Shown here: positions 1 to 13,300 of the stretch, piece by piece
Numbering within the stretch: position 1 is the first letter of the stretch
How the letters are laid out: the number at the start of each line of letters is the position of its first letter
Assembly (NCBI GenBank): GCA_004026145.2
Contig: CP034985.2
Span: 8,948,424-9,012,423, forward strand
Length of the DNA stretch: 64,000 nucleotides
Reading direction: 5' to 3'
DNA from: Takifugu bimaculatus
Taxonomy: Eukaryota > Chordata > Actinopteri > Tetraodontiformes > Tetraodontidae
The notes under the pieces: model-generated
The model's input: only the letters and a program-made list of their open reading frames with translations
The model's database searches: none
What the model was told of the DNA's origin: nothing
Made by a program: the position numbers and the translations under genes

Positions 1-3000
1 AACATGGACAACAAGAGGCCATTAAATCCATCACCCGAGTCTTCAGGCCGTTTGGGCAGCAACAGAGATGTTGGACAACAGGCATTTATCTCACTAGCAG
101 CAGGCATTGTGGAGAAAAGGTGCGAGGTCTTTTTTTCCCCCTGTGAAACCTCTTAGCGTCCTATAATCAGGAGTGATAATGTGTCTCATTCTATGCTAAT
201 GTGTGTGTTTTACAGCAATCAGGCGACAGGTGATGATAGCGCGCGCTGAGAGATGCTCTGACGCGTGCGTGTGCAGCAGGAGTGTGTGTGTGTGAGCGTG
301 TGTGTGTATGTGTGTGTGTGCAAGTGTGGACGCAAGGCACCATTAGTGACTTCCCAGGTCCTCTTCAGGAATACAATGGGCAGCGAAATTGCTTTAATGG
401 AAAAAGGCTAATGTGAGACGCACACACACGCACGCGCACGTACAGGCACATGAACACACCGCCTTAGCAAATCACTCAAGCCAGAGAGAGGTAGAAAAAG
501 GGAGGATATTATCACTTACACTTGAAAAAAAAATAGAGATGGAGGAGAGACAATAGACGTGGAGGAGAGAGTCGGCGCTGCTCTTCTTCCACTTACTTCC
601 TGCTTCCACCCACTAGAGTCAGTAGTTTTCCAAAACAGAGGCGCGTATTCTCAAGTAAGCGTAGATCTGAGCCCGTCTGTCTGCCACCCTCCAACACGCA
701 GCTGTGATTTGAGAAGAGGGGAGAGATGTGGAGAGAGCGCGCGCTTTTCACGGTGCTTTCAATTATTTAATGTGTTTGTTTCGTGGAAAGATATCGAGTC
801 TCACACCAGGATTCCCGATCATAAGAAACAGACTCCCTGTTTATCCTGTCACCTTTTTACTCTACCACAGCACTGGTATATTGTGATCTTAATCTAATCT
901 TGTCATACGAGGGCTCCCGATAGTCCCAACATGTTTGCCGACAATGATAATCCCACTATTATGTCAGTAGAGTTGCTATCATGCTAATGAAGGCAACACC
1001 AAGACGATGCTTAAAGCTTTTCATCCAACAGTAAAATGATTTCACGCATCGCCGGATGACAGTTGAACCTGCAACCAGCCAGCAGAGGGCAGCCGAGCCG
1101 CATCCATATAATCCTTCTTTATTCAAAGACTAAAACCTGTAAATAGCGCAACTTCCTGTTAGACCCAGGGTCACATGATCTAAAGCACCCAACGTCACTG
1201 GGGATGAAACAATAAAATCATTATCCCCAATTACTGATTGGGAAAGTTCCTTTCCTTTGAGGGCTAAGAATTTAACAGAAATATATACATAAAAAAAACC
1301 ATTTATTTTATAGTTTTCAATATATTGAAAGAAGAAAGTTTCCTTTACCTGGCTGGATCTCAACTGAAGACCACTAATGCACATTAGCATAACTGGCACG
1401 CAGCCTTTTCTTTGAGAGGCAGGTCCACACACACACGCACACACACACACGCACGCACACACACGGTTGGGTAAGATGAGGCACGTCCCTCCTTTGCTTC
1501 TAAATGGTCTCATCTGTGCCCTGCTCAAGGCTGGCATGGCCTGCAGCATCTGTTTGACTGCAGGCCATGCCATAAGGTGCCAGGGCTCCAAGGATCCTCA
1601 GCGCTCCCTCAAGAACGCCGCTCTCCGCCCCCCTAACCCCACCCTTCACCTTCATTCACATCTCGTCCTCAGATGTGCCCCCCCACCCCCCACTTTGGAT
1701 GCCATTATCATAAAGTCCAAATAACTCGTATCGCCCCCCCCCTCCATCACTCGCTCACTCACAGGTGACACGTCAACCACCTCCCTGGTCTGATGGGTTT
1801 TTTAAAGCGCCAACCTTCCCATCTCCTTTCTTAACCTCCTCCTTTTCCCACTGCCCTCAGGGTGAGTGAGGGCTCGACAGGCTGGCACCGTGACTTGTGC
1901 GCACACACGTGCGTGCGTGCACGTGCGCGCGTGCGTTAAGGGAATGCGTCTCATTGCCAGGAAAACTCGCACCTCGGAGGAAACAGACAGATTAGGGTAG
2001 GATCTTGCTCCCAGCGCGGCGTTCAAGCCTCATTCCCAAGACCGTCTCCTTAACAGGCGTCACATTCCCCTCCAGGTCGCCCGGGGCAACCCCACATTCC
2101 CAGACACAGGGAGAAGAGCGAGTGATCTGATGGCACTCTCTCCCCTCTGCTGGTTCTCCATGCCTCCTGCCCATTAGCTTCCACCGTGACAGTTTTTTAA
2201 AAGAGTAAAATGGAGACTAAAGACCAGGGATGCTTTCATGGGGAAGGGGAGGACGGTCCTATGACAAAGAGGTGGTGGTGGTCAGGGGGGAGGGTGGGGG
2301 GTGGGGTGGGGTGGTGTCACTGGCTAACAAGCAGCAGCAAGCTACAGAAGGTGTGTGTAGCCAAGCATGAGGAAACAGTTGAGACAGCTCAGGCCCACTT
2401 GGGTGAGCGTGGAGCTAATTCTGTGTAAGCGAGCCGCTGACGGCGTGCCTCGGCCTCGCTGCGCCGCCCTTCCACACGGATCACGGGGGCCCACAGTGCA
2501 ACAAAAGGAGACACCTCAGGTCTTCGGGGGAGGATTTACTGGTGACACATCTTTTGGGCACCGGTTGGGACTCCTTTACCATCTGAGCCTCTCATATCAT
2601 GACTCACACGCGGACATGCGGGTTATATAAAGTGATCCAACGCGGCGGAGAAGGTGAGGTAGACCAACGCTCGGAGCCAGAATATAACCAGCACTTTGTA
2701 AAGAGGTATATTGGGAGGGTGGGGGGGGGGTCTGCAGCAAGACACCTTCAATAATTGAAGCTGATGGGGAGTTGAGACATGGCTCAGGGGTTAGCAGGCA
2801 TTTAGACTCAACTTTGTCTCCCCTGAGAGGATTCTCCTGAGCACCTGCATGAAAGGGTTTAACGTTTAGGACCAAAGTGTTGAAATCGGAACATAAATGT
2901 AGTAAAAGGACAAGTAGTTGTGGAGTCTGGAGTGGAATAAAAAATAAAATAGTACAGTACAAGTAGCTCAGCTACAAGTACCATCACATTACATCACTGC

Positions 3001-3772
3001 AAGACCCTGGGAACAAAACAGGTATAGACTGGAAACAAGGTGCAAACATTTCTTATAGATTTTGATTAGAGATTGCCCCCCCCCCACACACACACACACA
3101 CATGTGGTATTTCTTGTTTCTGACAGACGAGCCTTCATCAGGACCCACTGATGCTACAGATAAAGATGTGGCTGTTCTCCGGGGGTCAGAGTTCACAGGC
3201 TGCGTTAATCACATCATGGCTGAGATGTTCCCTGTGACATCTCAGCGACCATGTTTGTGCTGAAAGCAGAACATCACGTAGGACGGCGTCTAATGAAGGT
3301 GCACCGCGGGTCAATCGCCTGTTTGCCAAATCACCGGACCCCCCCAGGCCAGTTTATTGTTACTGTTCCAGGCACTGGAACACACTTACAGCCCAGTCCC
3401 AGTCATACCAAATGTAGATTTAGAGGATCAACACAACACATTCAATTTAAAATCTATGGAATCTGTTTAAGTTTGGATTAAAATGTGGCCGAGCAGTTTT
3501 TCAAGAGTCCCTCTGGGTCCATGGACGATTGTGGGTAAAGTGGGTGAATTATGTTAATGTCTCCTCTGTTCATTCATATTTTTAGACCATAATTTGTCCC
3601 TAAAATATCTTTCTCTGCTACAAAGTCAAGTCTGCCAGGATATATGGAGGCCAAATTAGCCAAGTAGACAAAAATGGAGACTGTATAGCATTAACAGGAC
3701 GGTGCATCAGGAAAATAATATCTTCCCCTCTTCACGGTGCCGTTCACCTGCACGTGCTGATTGTGGTGCTGC

Positions 3773-3810
<38 letters not shown>

Positions 3811-5190
3811 CACGTGTCCGTCTGCAGTTAAAGGAATGTGTGCTTGTGTCTATGGGGGGAATTATGAAGAGGCATTGTGTCTCCTCATAATGACATCATG
3901 GCTCTGACAGAAGCTGGAGAAGATGCCCGAGGTCTCAGAGCGGAACTCTTCAGCTCGATGCAAGAGTGTGTGTGTGTGTGTTGTGTGTGTGTGTATCCGT
4001 CCCTGGGCTACAGGAGTCCTCCTGGGCTTTGTGAACGAAAGTCAAAGCGGCAAAGACAAAAACAAAGCTTGACCAACAGCAATATGAAGCAGAGGGCAGG
4101 CCATTTGGCTGCTGCCCGCTCGCTGGTGCCTGTGCGGGAGCGGCGGGCGCCAGGGCCGAGCATTTGCAGAGGGGGGAGGGAGAGGGGGGAGGAGGGGGGA
4201 GGGAGAGGCGGGTAGAAAGCTGCAGAGAAAGAAAGAGGGAGGTCCAGGAAGTTGCAGAAGGGGTTCAAGGGTCAATTCAGCCTGCAGGACCGGGTGATGT
4301 TTTCAGGCCTCAGAACGAGAGGCCGGTGTTGCATCATGGGAGTCCTTGGCGCGTCCCCTGATCCTGCCTGTGACCAGACGGATTCTTTCCCGCGGCTTTG
4401 AGTGCACTCACCGAAACACTGTGTGTTATAACGTGAGTTCTAATTATGCCATCTTCTTAATTCCACCTAAAAGGGTTAGGAAACCATCTATAAACTGCAG
4501 CCTTAATCTCAAATTTATCAGATGAAAACACAGTCTGCACAGGCAAAGGTGGAGCAACTTCCCTTCCTGCACCTCTGGATGTGCTGGGGGGGGGGTTCCA
4601 CATCCGTGGCGAAGGCATTACAGTCACATCTCACATCTGAATGAGATTGACAGGTTTCCTCTCTGAGCCCAGGCGAACCTCTCGCCCTGGGTGTGTGTGT
4701 AATGAGAGGCGGGTCTGATGACGGGCACTAATCAGCCCCGACTCTTGACCCCGTAGGGGTGAGGCTGACACAAGGGAATACTCCCTGACACGCTTAGCGC
4801 CCCCCCCCCCCCCCCCCCAGATTCCAGGTAATAAACGATTCCAGTGAAATCTGCAAACGTGAGATAAAAAGATTTCTGCCACCTTCAGACTGACACAATT
4901 CATCCATATTTTCCTACAATCCGCCCATCAGACTTTTTTGCCAGTTACACCAACCTGACAGTGTGTGTTGCAGACTTATCGAGGCACTTGTATGTGTGTA
5001 TACGTGTGTGTGTGTGTGATTGCATGTGTGTGTGTTTGCATGCTGGTTTGCATCACTGTCACAGTGAGACACAGCAGGCGTGACAGCGGCTTTCTAAGAG
5101 TATCATCGGCAGAAAAGACCCTCCGGACGGCCCCTCCTGCAGGAAAACAGCATAAAAGGAGGATGAGCGACACATACTGACCCACGCATC
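1..5190. other. Intergenic region without a recognisable gene
   Basis: I see no exon with family resemblance and flanking splice sites here on either strand. The stretch holds GT/CA-rich microsatellite tracts (near 281-322, 1426-1464, 3774-3810, 3967-3994, 4998-5034), G-rich tracts (2284-2311, 4171-4207), a run of 19 C (4800-4818) and two CTCF-like motifs (about 1076-1094 and 2138-2156). Open frames in it are low-complexity or dominated by repeat translation. Distal 3' UTR of rps6kc1 could reach into its right end. Confidence 0.6.
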
Positions 5191-5196
5191 TTTATT
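5191..5196 (-). promoter_or_regulatory. rps6kc1: Candidate poly(A) signal for rps6kc1
   Basis: The minus strand reads AATAAA here, about 925 bases past the rps6kc1 stop codon. It is the closest canonical hexamer I noticed in that direction. If used, 5170-6120 or so is the 3' UTR. Other sites farther on, such as minus-strand AATAAA at 1118-1123, cannot be excluded. Confidence 0.4.
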
Positions 5197-6120
5197 TTTA
5201 CCCAGAATGCACAGGAGCGAGCATTCAAAGGAAAACTGTTTGAAGGTGTTTGCACCACCTGCTAGTGGAGCGCAGCATCGACAGAGCCGGGATTTCAACA
5301 CGTCATCCTCAATAATCTCATTTAAAAATGCTTTTTTTTCCCCCTCACACAATTAAATATCTGAAATGTTTTCATACAAAATCACATATAGGCAGAAGTA
5401 AAACAGGCAGAAAAGTCACAACATGTTGAGGCAATAGGAGTGGATGTCAGCAGGGAATTAACTGGTCAGTGATTTTACTTGGCAGTAAAGATAAATAATG
5501 CTTACATGCAGAAAAGCAGAGTTCTTTGATGATACAGATGGCTGCACACTAAACTGGCTGAAATCAACTTTAAAATAATCTACTCATACGACCTTTTTCA
5601 ACCTTGCATAGCATCCGCTGGGGGTTGGTCTCCGTGAGCACGTTGGCGACTTCGAAAATCTGATTTTTGTTTACTTTCTGTGTTGGAGCAACTAGTTTAG
5701 CTCAGATAAAAAGCGGTTTGGCTCCTGGCTCATCTCACCGGGCACTGTGGAGAATGACCAGAGGCAGCAACAACAGCAACAGATGTGGGTTGCACACGGA
5801 GCGGGTGGCGCCCGACAGCGGTGGGTGAATGAAGTGTTAAGAAAAACGTCTCCTTTCAGTTTGGCTCCCTTCCGGCTTGGCTAAGACTCTCTCTTACACG
5901 GGTGCTTCTTGCATAAATTATTGCACCGTGCACGTCGTTTAGTGTTCCCTGCACAAATGTCCTCGTCAGCTAAAACTAAGGTGAGGTACAGCAACAGTCT
6001 ACAGGGAAGATAATACTTCTTGGCAACGTCCATCCCGAACGTGAGGGCTGTGCAGTGATGTGCAGTCTGAATTAACGACACCTCGGAGTGTTTCCTTTTG
6101 CTTTTACCCTCCCACAATGC

Positions 6121-9100
6121 TCAGCGTCTACTGGGCCAGTCCATGTTGACAAAGAAAGGGTGGGATTTGATATCATCCACACCTGCCACACCTGCTCCCA
6201 GTCGTTCCACTGGATTGTACTGGAGCAACTGCACAAGACAAACAATAGAAATTATTATTTAATCAAACACAAATTAGGTCTAGTGAGCAAGGTTAATTAT
6301 ATGGTTACACCTTAATTCATGGGGAACTTTGATGCTGTCTGTTATTTTTGGCATCGCTGTTTAAATATCACACAGGAGCAGAGATGATGCTAAACCCTCA
6401 CCTGCTCCAGCAGAGATCTGGCCTCCTCTGAAACCAGCTCGGGGACGTTGAGAGTGGTGTGGCGGCCGATTCCCGCTGGATGGCACCGCAGCAGCGACTG
6501 CACGAGGGACGGAGGGGTGGACAGAGCAGATAGCCATTAAGGAAAACAAAGAAAAGCCGACGGGCCGAGGGCTAAAGAGTCAGATATGCTGACGCCTGGT
6601 GAGCAGAGGGGTCAGCGCGGGACTGGACAAATAGGAGGCTGAAGAGGCGGAGCACCTGAAACAACACTGATCACAGCAACTACAACAAGACTCCGATTCA
6701 ACTACTGTTGCTCTTTCTTGCAGCTGCTGATTGACATAAAAAATGACACATATTTACATTAAACATCTGTCACGCTGGAAAGAGTCGATTAGGAGGAATA
6801 CTTGCGTTCGTGGGGGGGCAAAAAAAAACAGAAAATAGTGCCATGAGGGAGAGAGAAGAAGTGCAAGTGCTTTTCTAACCACACAACGAAGCGCTGTTGT
6901 TAAAATAATTGACAATAATGACTGTAATGACCGTGCAGCAGAAGCACATCTTCAGCTGACAAAAGCTCGAAACGTGTGTGGCAAGAGGAAGCGGACGCTC
7001 TCTGCTTTTTCCATTAGTTCGGTTTTCCCTCCCTCTCGCTCTCTTTCTCTGGTGCTGCGGGAGTTCTGGCTGGGTTCCTGGCTGCAGCCAAGACTGCTCC
7101 AGGCAAGATCTTATCCTGCAAGGATCAAGAGACACTATGTGCGCCTGGGTGTGTGTATCCTTGCCAGGACCGTACACAGACATAATCATCAAAGGAGACA
7201 TCTGTGCGACTGACTTTTTTTCCCAGGTAAGTGGGTGTGTATTGTTCGACATAATAGCGCTAACCTAACACCCTAAATCATGTTTGGGCAATTGGCGGGA
7301 ACAACTGATACAGCTGATATGAAATCATGCCTGCTGGCAAGCAGTTAGAATGTATTCAAATTTAATAGACAATAAAAATAATAAGGGGACTCTCTGCACC
7401 TGCGCTGGCTGCTGCAGTGATGCTACCGTGTGTTTTTGTCCTTCAAGTATGTAAAGTTATAATTAGCCTGCGTGCTGTTGTGTTCAGAACACAAAAGGCT
7501 CATCCCTTCCTCTTAAAAGAACGACCCTCAGACGGCCCTGATGGTGTGGCGCCTTGAGAGCTGGTCCGGTCTTCACCTTCCTCGCCGACCTCCGATCGGC
7601 GTACTCAGAGCCCAGCGCTGCTCCAGGAGCCAGCGAAGGACGCCCAATGAGAGCTGACCCACTGGCCCGGCAGATGGAGCTGGGAAAGTCACACCGACGC
7701 CCCTGGTATTCCCCGGGAACCTGGGTAAGAGGCCGGAGCCAAGACGCGCCTCACACGCAAACATGGCACCGAACAACAAACGCCACCTACTCACGCGAGC
7801 AAACACACAACCTGGCGCTACCACAGGCAGCGTGACGGAGCTGGGAGCCAAGACACCCACACATCGCTGGTAACACCTTAGCAACAAAGGTTTGGACTCA
7901 CCGTGCCAGTTAGGAGTTCAAACAGGATGGCGCCCAAACTCCACCAATCACAGGCTGCAGTCTCCTCGCTGATCCCTCCCACTTCTGAAACAAAAGCAAA
8001 ATACTGAATTTATCTGGAACTTTTAGAAGTTCCCGGTTAGAGACTGCAGATTTCTGGAAGTTAATAATCAAATGTAATTATTCATTTAGAGGTCCAACAC
8101 CTCAATTCATACAAGTAGCTGAGCGATTAGACATTAAAAGCCTTTAAATTCACAACATTAATTACTTTGTTTTTCATTGAAGTGGCAAAAATCAGCCCAA
8201 AACGTGCACAAAACACGGACACAGTTACACACAGGAGCACACACAAACAAGTGTGTGTCTCATAAAAGGCTGATTTGCATAATAAAAAAGCAGTTAAATT
8301 GAGAAAACCGTCTGCTGCAACTTCGCACCATCTGCATGACCTGACCTCAAACACACACGCACACGCACACACATTAAGACACGTAAAGCAGGAACAAATG
8401 AGAACAAACACTGAGGCGGTTTGGTTTAGGTTGCTTTCCACCGCAAACGTCTTTCCTCTTTAACACTAACCTAATGCACGGTGGCTAGTCAGTCACAGAA
8501 CATAAGACTGATACCAAATCTGACAGAAAAATATTTTTAAAATTTACAAATAGCTGTTTCGAGTCATTAAAAATAAAATAAAATAAAGCTGACTACTAAA
8601 ATAACTACATACCTCTTCATCATCTTTTTTACATATATGAAAAAAAACCCTGCTCATTGCGAAGCTGTGTCTCAATTATGATTAACTTCGAATACACAAA
8701 ATCTACACATCACACAGCTTCTGATCTGGAGCTTCGGAATAAAGTTCCTCTTTCAACTTCACGTTCTGCTCCACTCACATGAGGCGTGTTGGGACTGCCA
8801 CAGATTAAGAGAGACAAACCAACACTTTGCTAAAGTCAAGGTTTATACTGTGTGTGTGCGTGTGTGTGTGTGCGTGTGTGTGTGAGAGCTCTGCTGGGTA
8901 CCAGATGGCCTCTTGTGCCGCTCAGCTCCCCTCTGCGCTGCTCTTGCTGGAGAGGGCCGGGGCCCAGGGTCACGGCTGTGTGTGCCCAGGGACCGGGCTC
9001 CTCAGCTGGCTGAACACAAGAGACAAAGACCCCTCATCTCCCAGAGGCCTGTGTGGCTCTCTTGCAGTTAAGGTTAGAGAGGGCTATGATACGCGCCGCG

Positions 9101-10302
9101 TGTCTGGTGTGTAGAGGCGCGCGCAGACACGCAAGTGTAAATACACGCACAGCCAACTGAGCAACCAGTCTTCAGGCCTCCCCAGGACCACTGTTTTGAC
9201 AGCCAAGGAGAGAAGATTGTCATTGAACGGACTAGTGATACCTGCGCGTTTAAAAGCTGGAGGGGAGATACGCACACACAAGCGCGTCTCAGAGCAAGGT
9301 CGATGTCATCACAATGGATTAATGTCTGAGGAGCTGCGGGGAGAGTACAGTGGCGCTGGCTACACTTACCGCTCTGTCAGAGCGAGGCAGGGGGAGCAGG
9401 AGACAGAAAGAGGATGGGAAAGGAGAATTAACTGCAACCACAGGCCATGGGTCATTCAAGCCCGCCCCCACCTCCCTCCCAAACCACTGTACCAATGTGT
9501 ACAAATCCAACCACTCTTCTTGAACAGTGCGTTTAAAAAAAAATAATCACGAGGATTCAAAGAAAACAAACGGATGCGGAGAAGTTCAGATAAAACAATG
9601 CATCGCGTTCACCTCGCGGCCTCTTCTTCCCTTTCCCCTCAGCCGAGCAGCCCCCCCACCACGCATCGTATCTTATTCACACCCCGTCTCCTCTCTCCTG
9701 GGGACCACAAGGAACTTTTGCTCTTCTCCTCTTTCACCGACTTCCCTAAAACCTTAACCGACAGTCATTGTTGGAGGAGGAAGTAAGCTGCGCTCAGGTA
9801 GGAAGTAAGGAGGCGAATGTGCGTGTGTGGGACAAGACACACACACGTTTCAAACATGTGAGGTGACAGCTCGAACAAAAATGGGAACTAAAAATTATCA
9901 CCCACAGATCTTCACGAGCAGATTAAAGTAAAAAGTTCCCGATAAGGAACAATGACTGTGATGCCAAAGATAAAGAGGAGGAAGAATACGGCGAATTTCC
10001 CATTTCTTACACGCTGGAGACAATCAATCATGGCCAGGCTTCCCTCTCTACAGTGAAATAAACAACCGCTCACCCTCTCAGGGTTTCTTTTTCTTTTCCT
10101 TACAAGAGAACAAACTATCAGACATCTGATGTTTATGGATTATAATGAAACGGTGAGAAAGTAAATAAGCAGAAGGGCAGAATAAATACAATAATACCCT
10201 GGTGCAGGATTTTCCAAGTCCACTCCCGTGTTATTTGGGTGTGAATGCGTGTGCTATAAAAACATGTTTCTCTTCTTCTCTCTCTGTCACACACACACAC
10301 GT

Positions 10303-10339
<37 letters not shown>

Positions 10340-13300
10340 ACAGACCCCCTGCAAGCTTTCTGGCAAACATTCATAAATCTGTCATCAGGAATGAAGCCAT
10401 CACTAGGGTTGACCCTGTCTGGATAAACTGCAATGCATAACAAGGGCAGGACAGACACACACTCCCTAACCTCCAGTGTGTGTGTATGTGTTCTCAAAGA
10501 CAGGAAGATAGGTGGGGAATGAGTGCAGAGTAAGTAAATGAAAGCTGGAAGAGCAAATCCCCTTTAAAATATGTGGAAATAAATTCAGCATTAATAAATA
10601 AATAAAAATGGGAGGAAAGAAATACTGAAGAAGTTCAGCGGTGACTGAAAAGTATAAAAGTATAATGAATTGATGCGCTGGGGGATCCACAGCTCAGACA
10701 TGGCATAATACACCCCCTATTGGCCACTTAACGGTATGACATTAACAACAGAACATTAATTCTAAAGTTATTTAACTTTTCTTTCACACCAGAGCTGAGC
10801 ACTTCTCATTAATGACAGATTTATTTTATTATTTCTATTATTTCACCTGCAGCTATTCAAAAATCTTGTAGGGGATGATTTTCTAAAACAGGCTAAATGG
10901 TTAAATAACCGAAAAACCTAAAATTGCTGTGCAGTCATGGGTCAGCTTCTCTCTCTACGTGCTTCTGTTTCCATCAGCCGGCTTTGAAACAAGCTGTTGC
11001 TAAGTAAATAAAAACTGCACACTTTAGATATTAGATGGAGCAGTTGTTGCTTTCAGATTTATTACAACGGTGGAGTCCTGTATGGCCTGGCCACAAGGAT
11101 TTGATTTAAATCTGAAGTGACCTTCTGGGCTCCAGAGAGGATGAACAGGAGTGATAACATGAGTGCGCGGGAGACTGAATGGGCGCGAGGCTCGGTATGT
11201 GAGCCGCAGCAACATTCTAAAGAATAGTCATTGCAAAACATCATGCAAAAGTGGCCGGTCGGAGCAGCATGAAGCAAACTGAAAACCTGAAACACACATT
11301 ACATGTTTAGAGGGATGCAGTAGACACACTCACGAACTCGGTTTCTTCGGGCAGCTTGTAATCAGCGTGCCAGAACTTCCACAAGCCCGCTGGCTCCGCG
11401 CGTCATGCTATGTGACACCTAATGTTGCGCAACAGCGCACTCTATGGTGCGATGCAGGAACTGCAACTTTTTTCCAGCTTGGCATAAACTAAACCCTGGT
11501 GCGAACACAAGCATGAACTTTTCCCATTTATCCTTATGATGTTAATGCTCTACATGGTAATTTAAATGTGAAATCACACTGCAGTGATTCCATGACTATA
11601 CTGGTCTATACATGTGAATCATTTGAAATAGGAAGTATCTTGTACAGTTTTACTGTTGCAGTAAAAAAGTGAACACTTTTTGCACTACTTGGGTGGTTCA
11701 TGTTTGGCTATGAATGAGGGTTTTGTGACCATGGGAAAGTGGCCTAGTTATGGTCCTGCATGCCTACAAAAAATTAACCCCTTGCAAACCTCAACCCTCA
11801 CAAACATACGCACAAACACAGAAGGAAGTGCACGTCAGAGAAGTTGCTTTTGTTGTTACATGTTTAAAGGACTCACCTGGTGCACAATACATGTTGGAAA
11901 TGGCTTCTCTGTCACAGGATTCCGCTACATCGACCCAGCTACAGAAGTACGTGAGCTGAACGTGACCTAAGGAGAAAGGAAAGGCGTCACTCACGTTGGC
12001 TCTTCTGAAGGCTGTTCATTTTCCAGATTTCCTTTCTGCTGCGCTACATCCCTCTGCAAGCTTTTCAGGGAAACAGCCCCTGCGATTACTCCTGTTTAGC
12101 AGCTACCCGTTAACGCCATCATTAGAACTAATGGTGTCATTAGGTAGCAGTGGCCATTAGCCTGGGCTAGTCAGACTGATGCACAACACTACACCCCTGA
12201 TGGGCCCTTCAGAACAATAATTACCACCCGGCAGATGAAAACAGCCACTCAGGTAATTAGATGCTTGTTGATAACGAGGTAAAGAGATGACTGTGGGATG
12301 ACAAAGGAAGTTTTAGGAGATTCTGTGACCAATGTGTCAACAGCAGTTGTCTCACCTTGGTGGTCAAGCAGAATGTTGTTGGGGTTCAGGTCTCTGCAGA
12401 TGATGCCCTCCTGGTGCAGAGAGTCCAGGGCCGTCACCATCTCTGCAGCCCAGCACCTCACGAGCTCCTCCGGGATACGAGCCTGGGATGCAGCTAATGA
12501 CAACTCATCCAGCTTTGCAAACAGCCGCGACACTTCTTTATCAAACTCGGAGCCTCCTGGACCACAGATAACTTTGGATGATTCGTCGTCGAGAGCAGAT
12601 GAACTTTTAACCGCTGCGTGGGCCTCGGTGCCACCGGTGGAGGGGCTGAAGCTCGTGCTGTAACCGCAGGGGTGTGAAACCAGGCCAGTGTTTTCATTTG
12701 TACTGTCCTCATGATGCTCATTAAGCGAGTCAGTAACTGGGAGATCAATATCTTGGCACGCTGCAACAGAAATGATAGGTTTATAGGTTTCCTCATCCTT
12801 GAGTGCCACAGAGCAGTCGTCCAACATGGAGCTGATGGGAGAAGACGACGCAGCACTGGTGCCACAGGTTGCAGAGGCGGTATGTAAAGACGGCAGCTCC
12901 TGCTCCTCTTCTGGATGGATGAGAAGTTGTAGAACATCAGGCTGGATGAACCTCTGAGGGGAAGCTGTGGCCTCGAGTCCCAGAGTCACCCCAGGAGTCT
13001 CCAACTCCTCGTGTGGAGGATGCAAGGCTCCACTCGGCACGGGCAGGTTGACCAACAGGTCCGGGGGATGACCTTCATCCTCGACTGCTGCCTCTTTGAA
13101 TGAGATGACTGGCACCGAGTCATTGGACCCCTTATCGCTACAGTCCAGACCCCAAAGCTCCCCGCTGTGGACCTCGACCTCCTGAGCCAGCTCCGGAGGG
13201 CCCTCAGTGACATCTGAGCCTAGGTCAGACGTTGAAAAGGTGGGGACAGACTTCTGAGAGAGGTGCTGCTCCCCGAAGTCGAGACAAGTCGCCTCGCTAG

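Larger units (their letters stand above)
7985..11876 (-). other. rps6kc1: Large intron of rps6kc1 (between exons 13 and 14)
   Basis: This 3.9-kb intron separates the exon ending in the codons for NMYCAP from the exon beginning EVGGISEET. It contains CA/GT microsatellites (8851-8884 and 10289-10337) and no coding exon I can support. A stretch near 11326-11400 on the minus strand has a good donor-like GTGAGT but its length would break the phase, so I did not call it. Confidence 0.7.

Noticed and set aside
11326..11400. Minus-strand open segment LWKFWHADYKLPEETEF followed by GTGAGT
   Set aside because: As a cassette it would be 74 nt and break the rps6kc1 frame, and I recognise no family. A chance donor is more likely.
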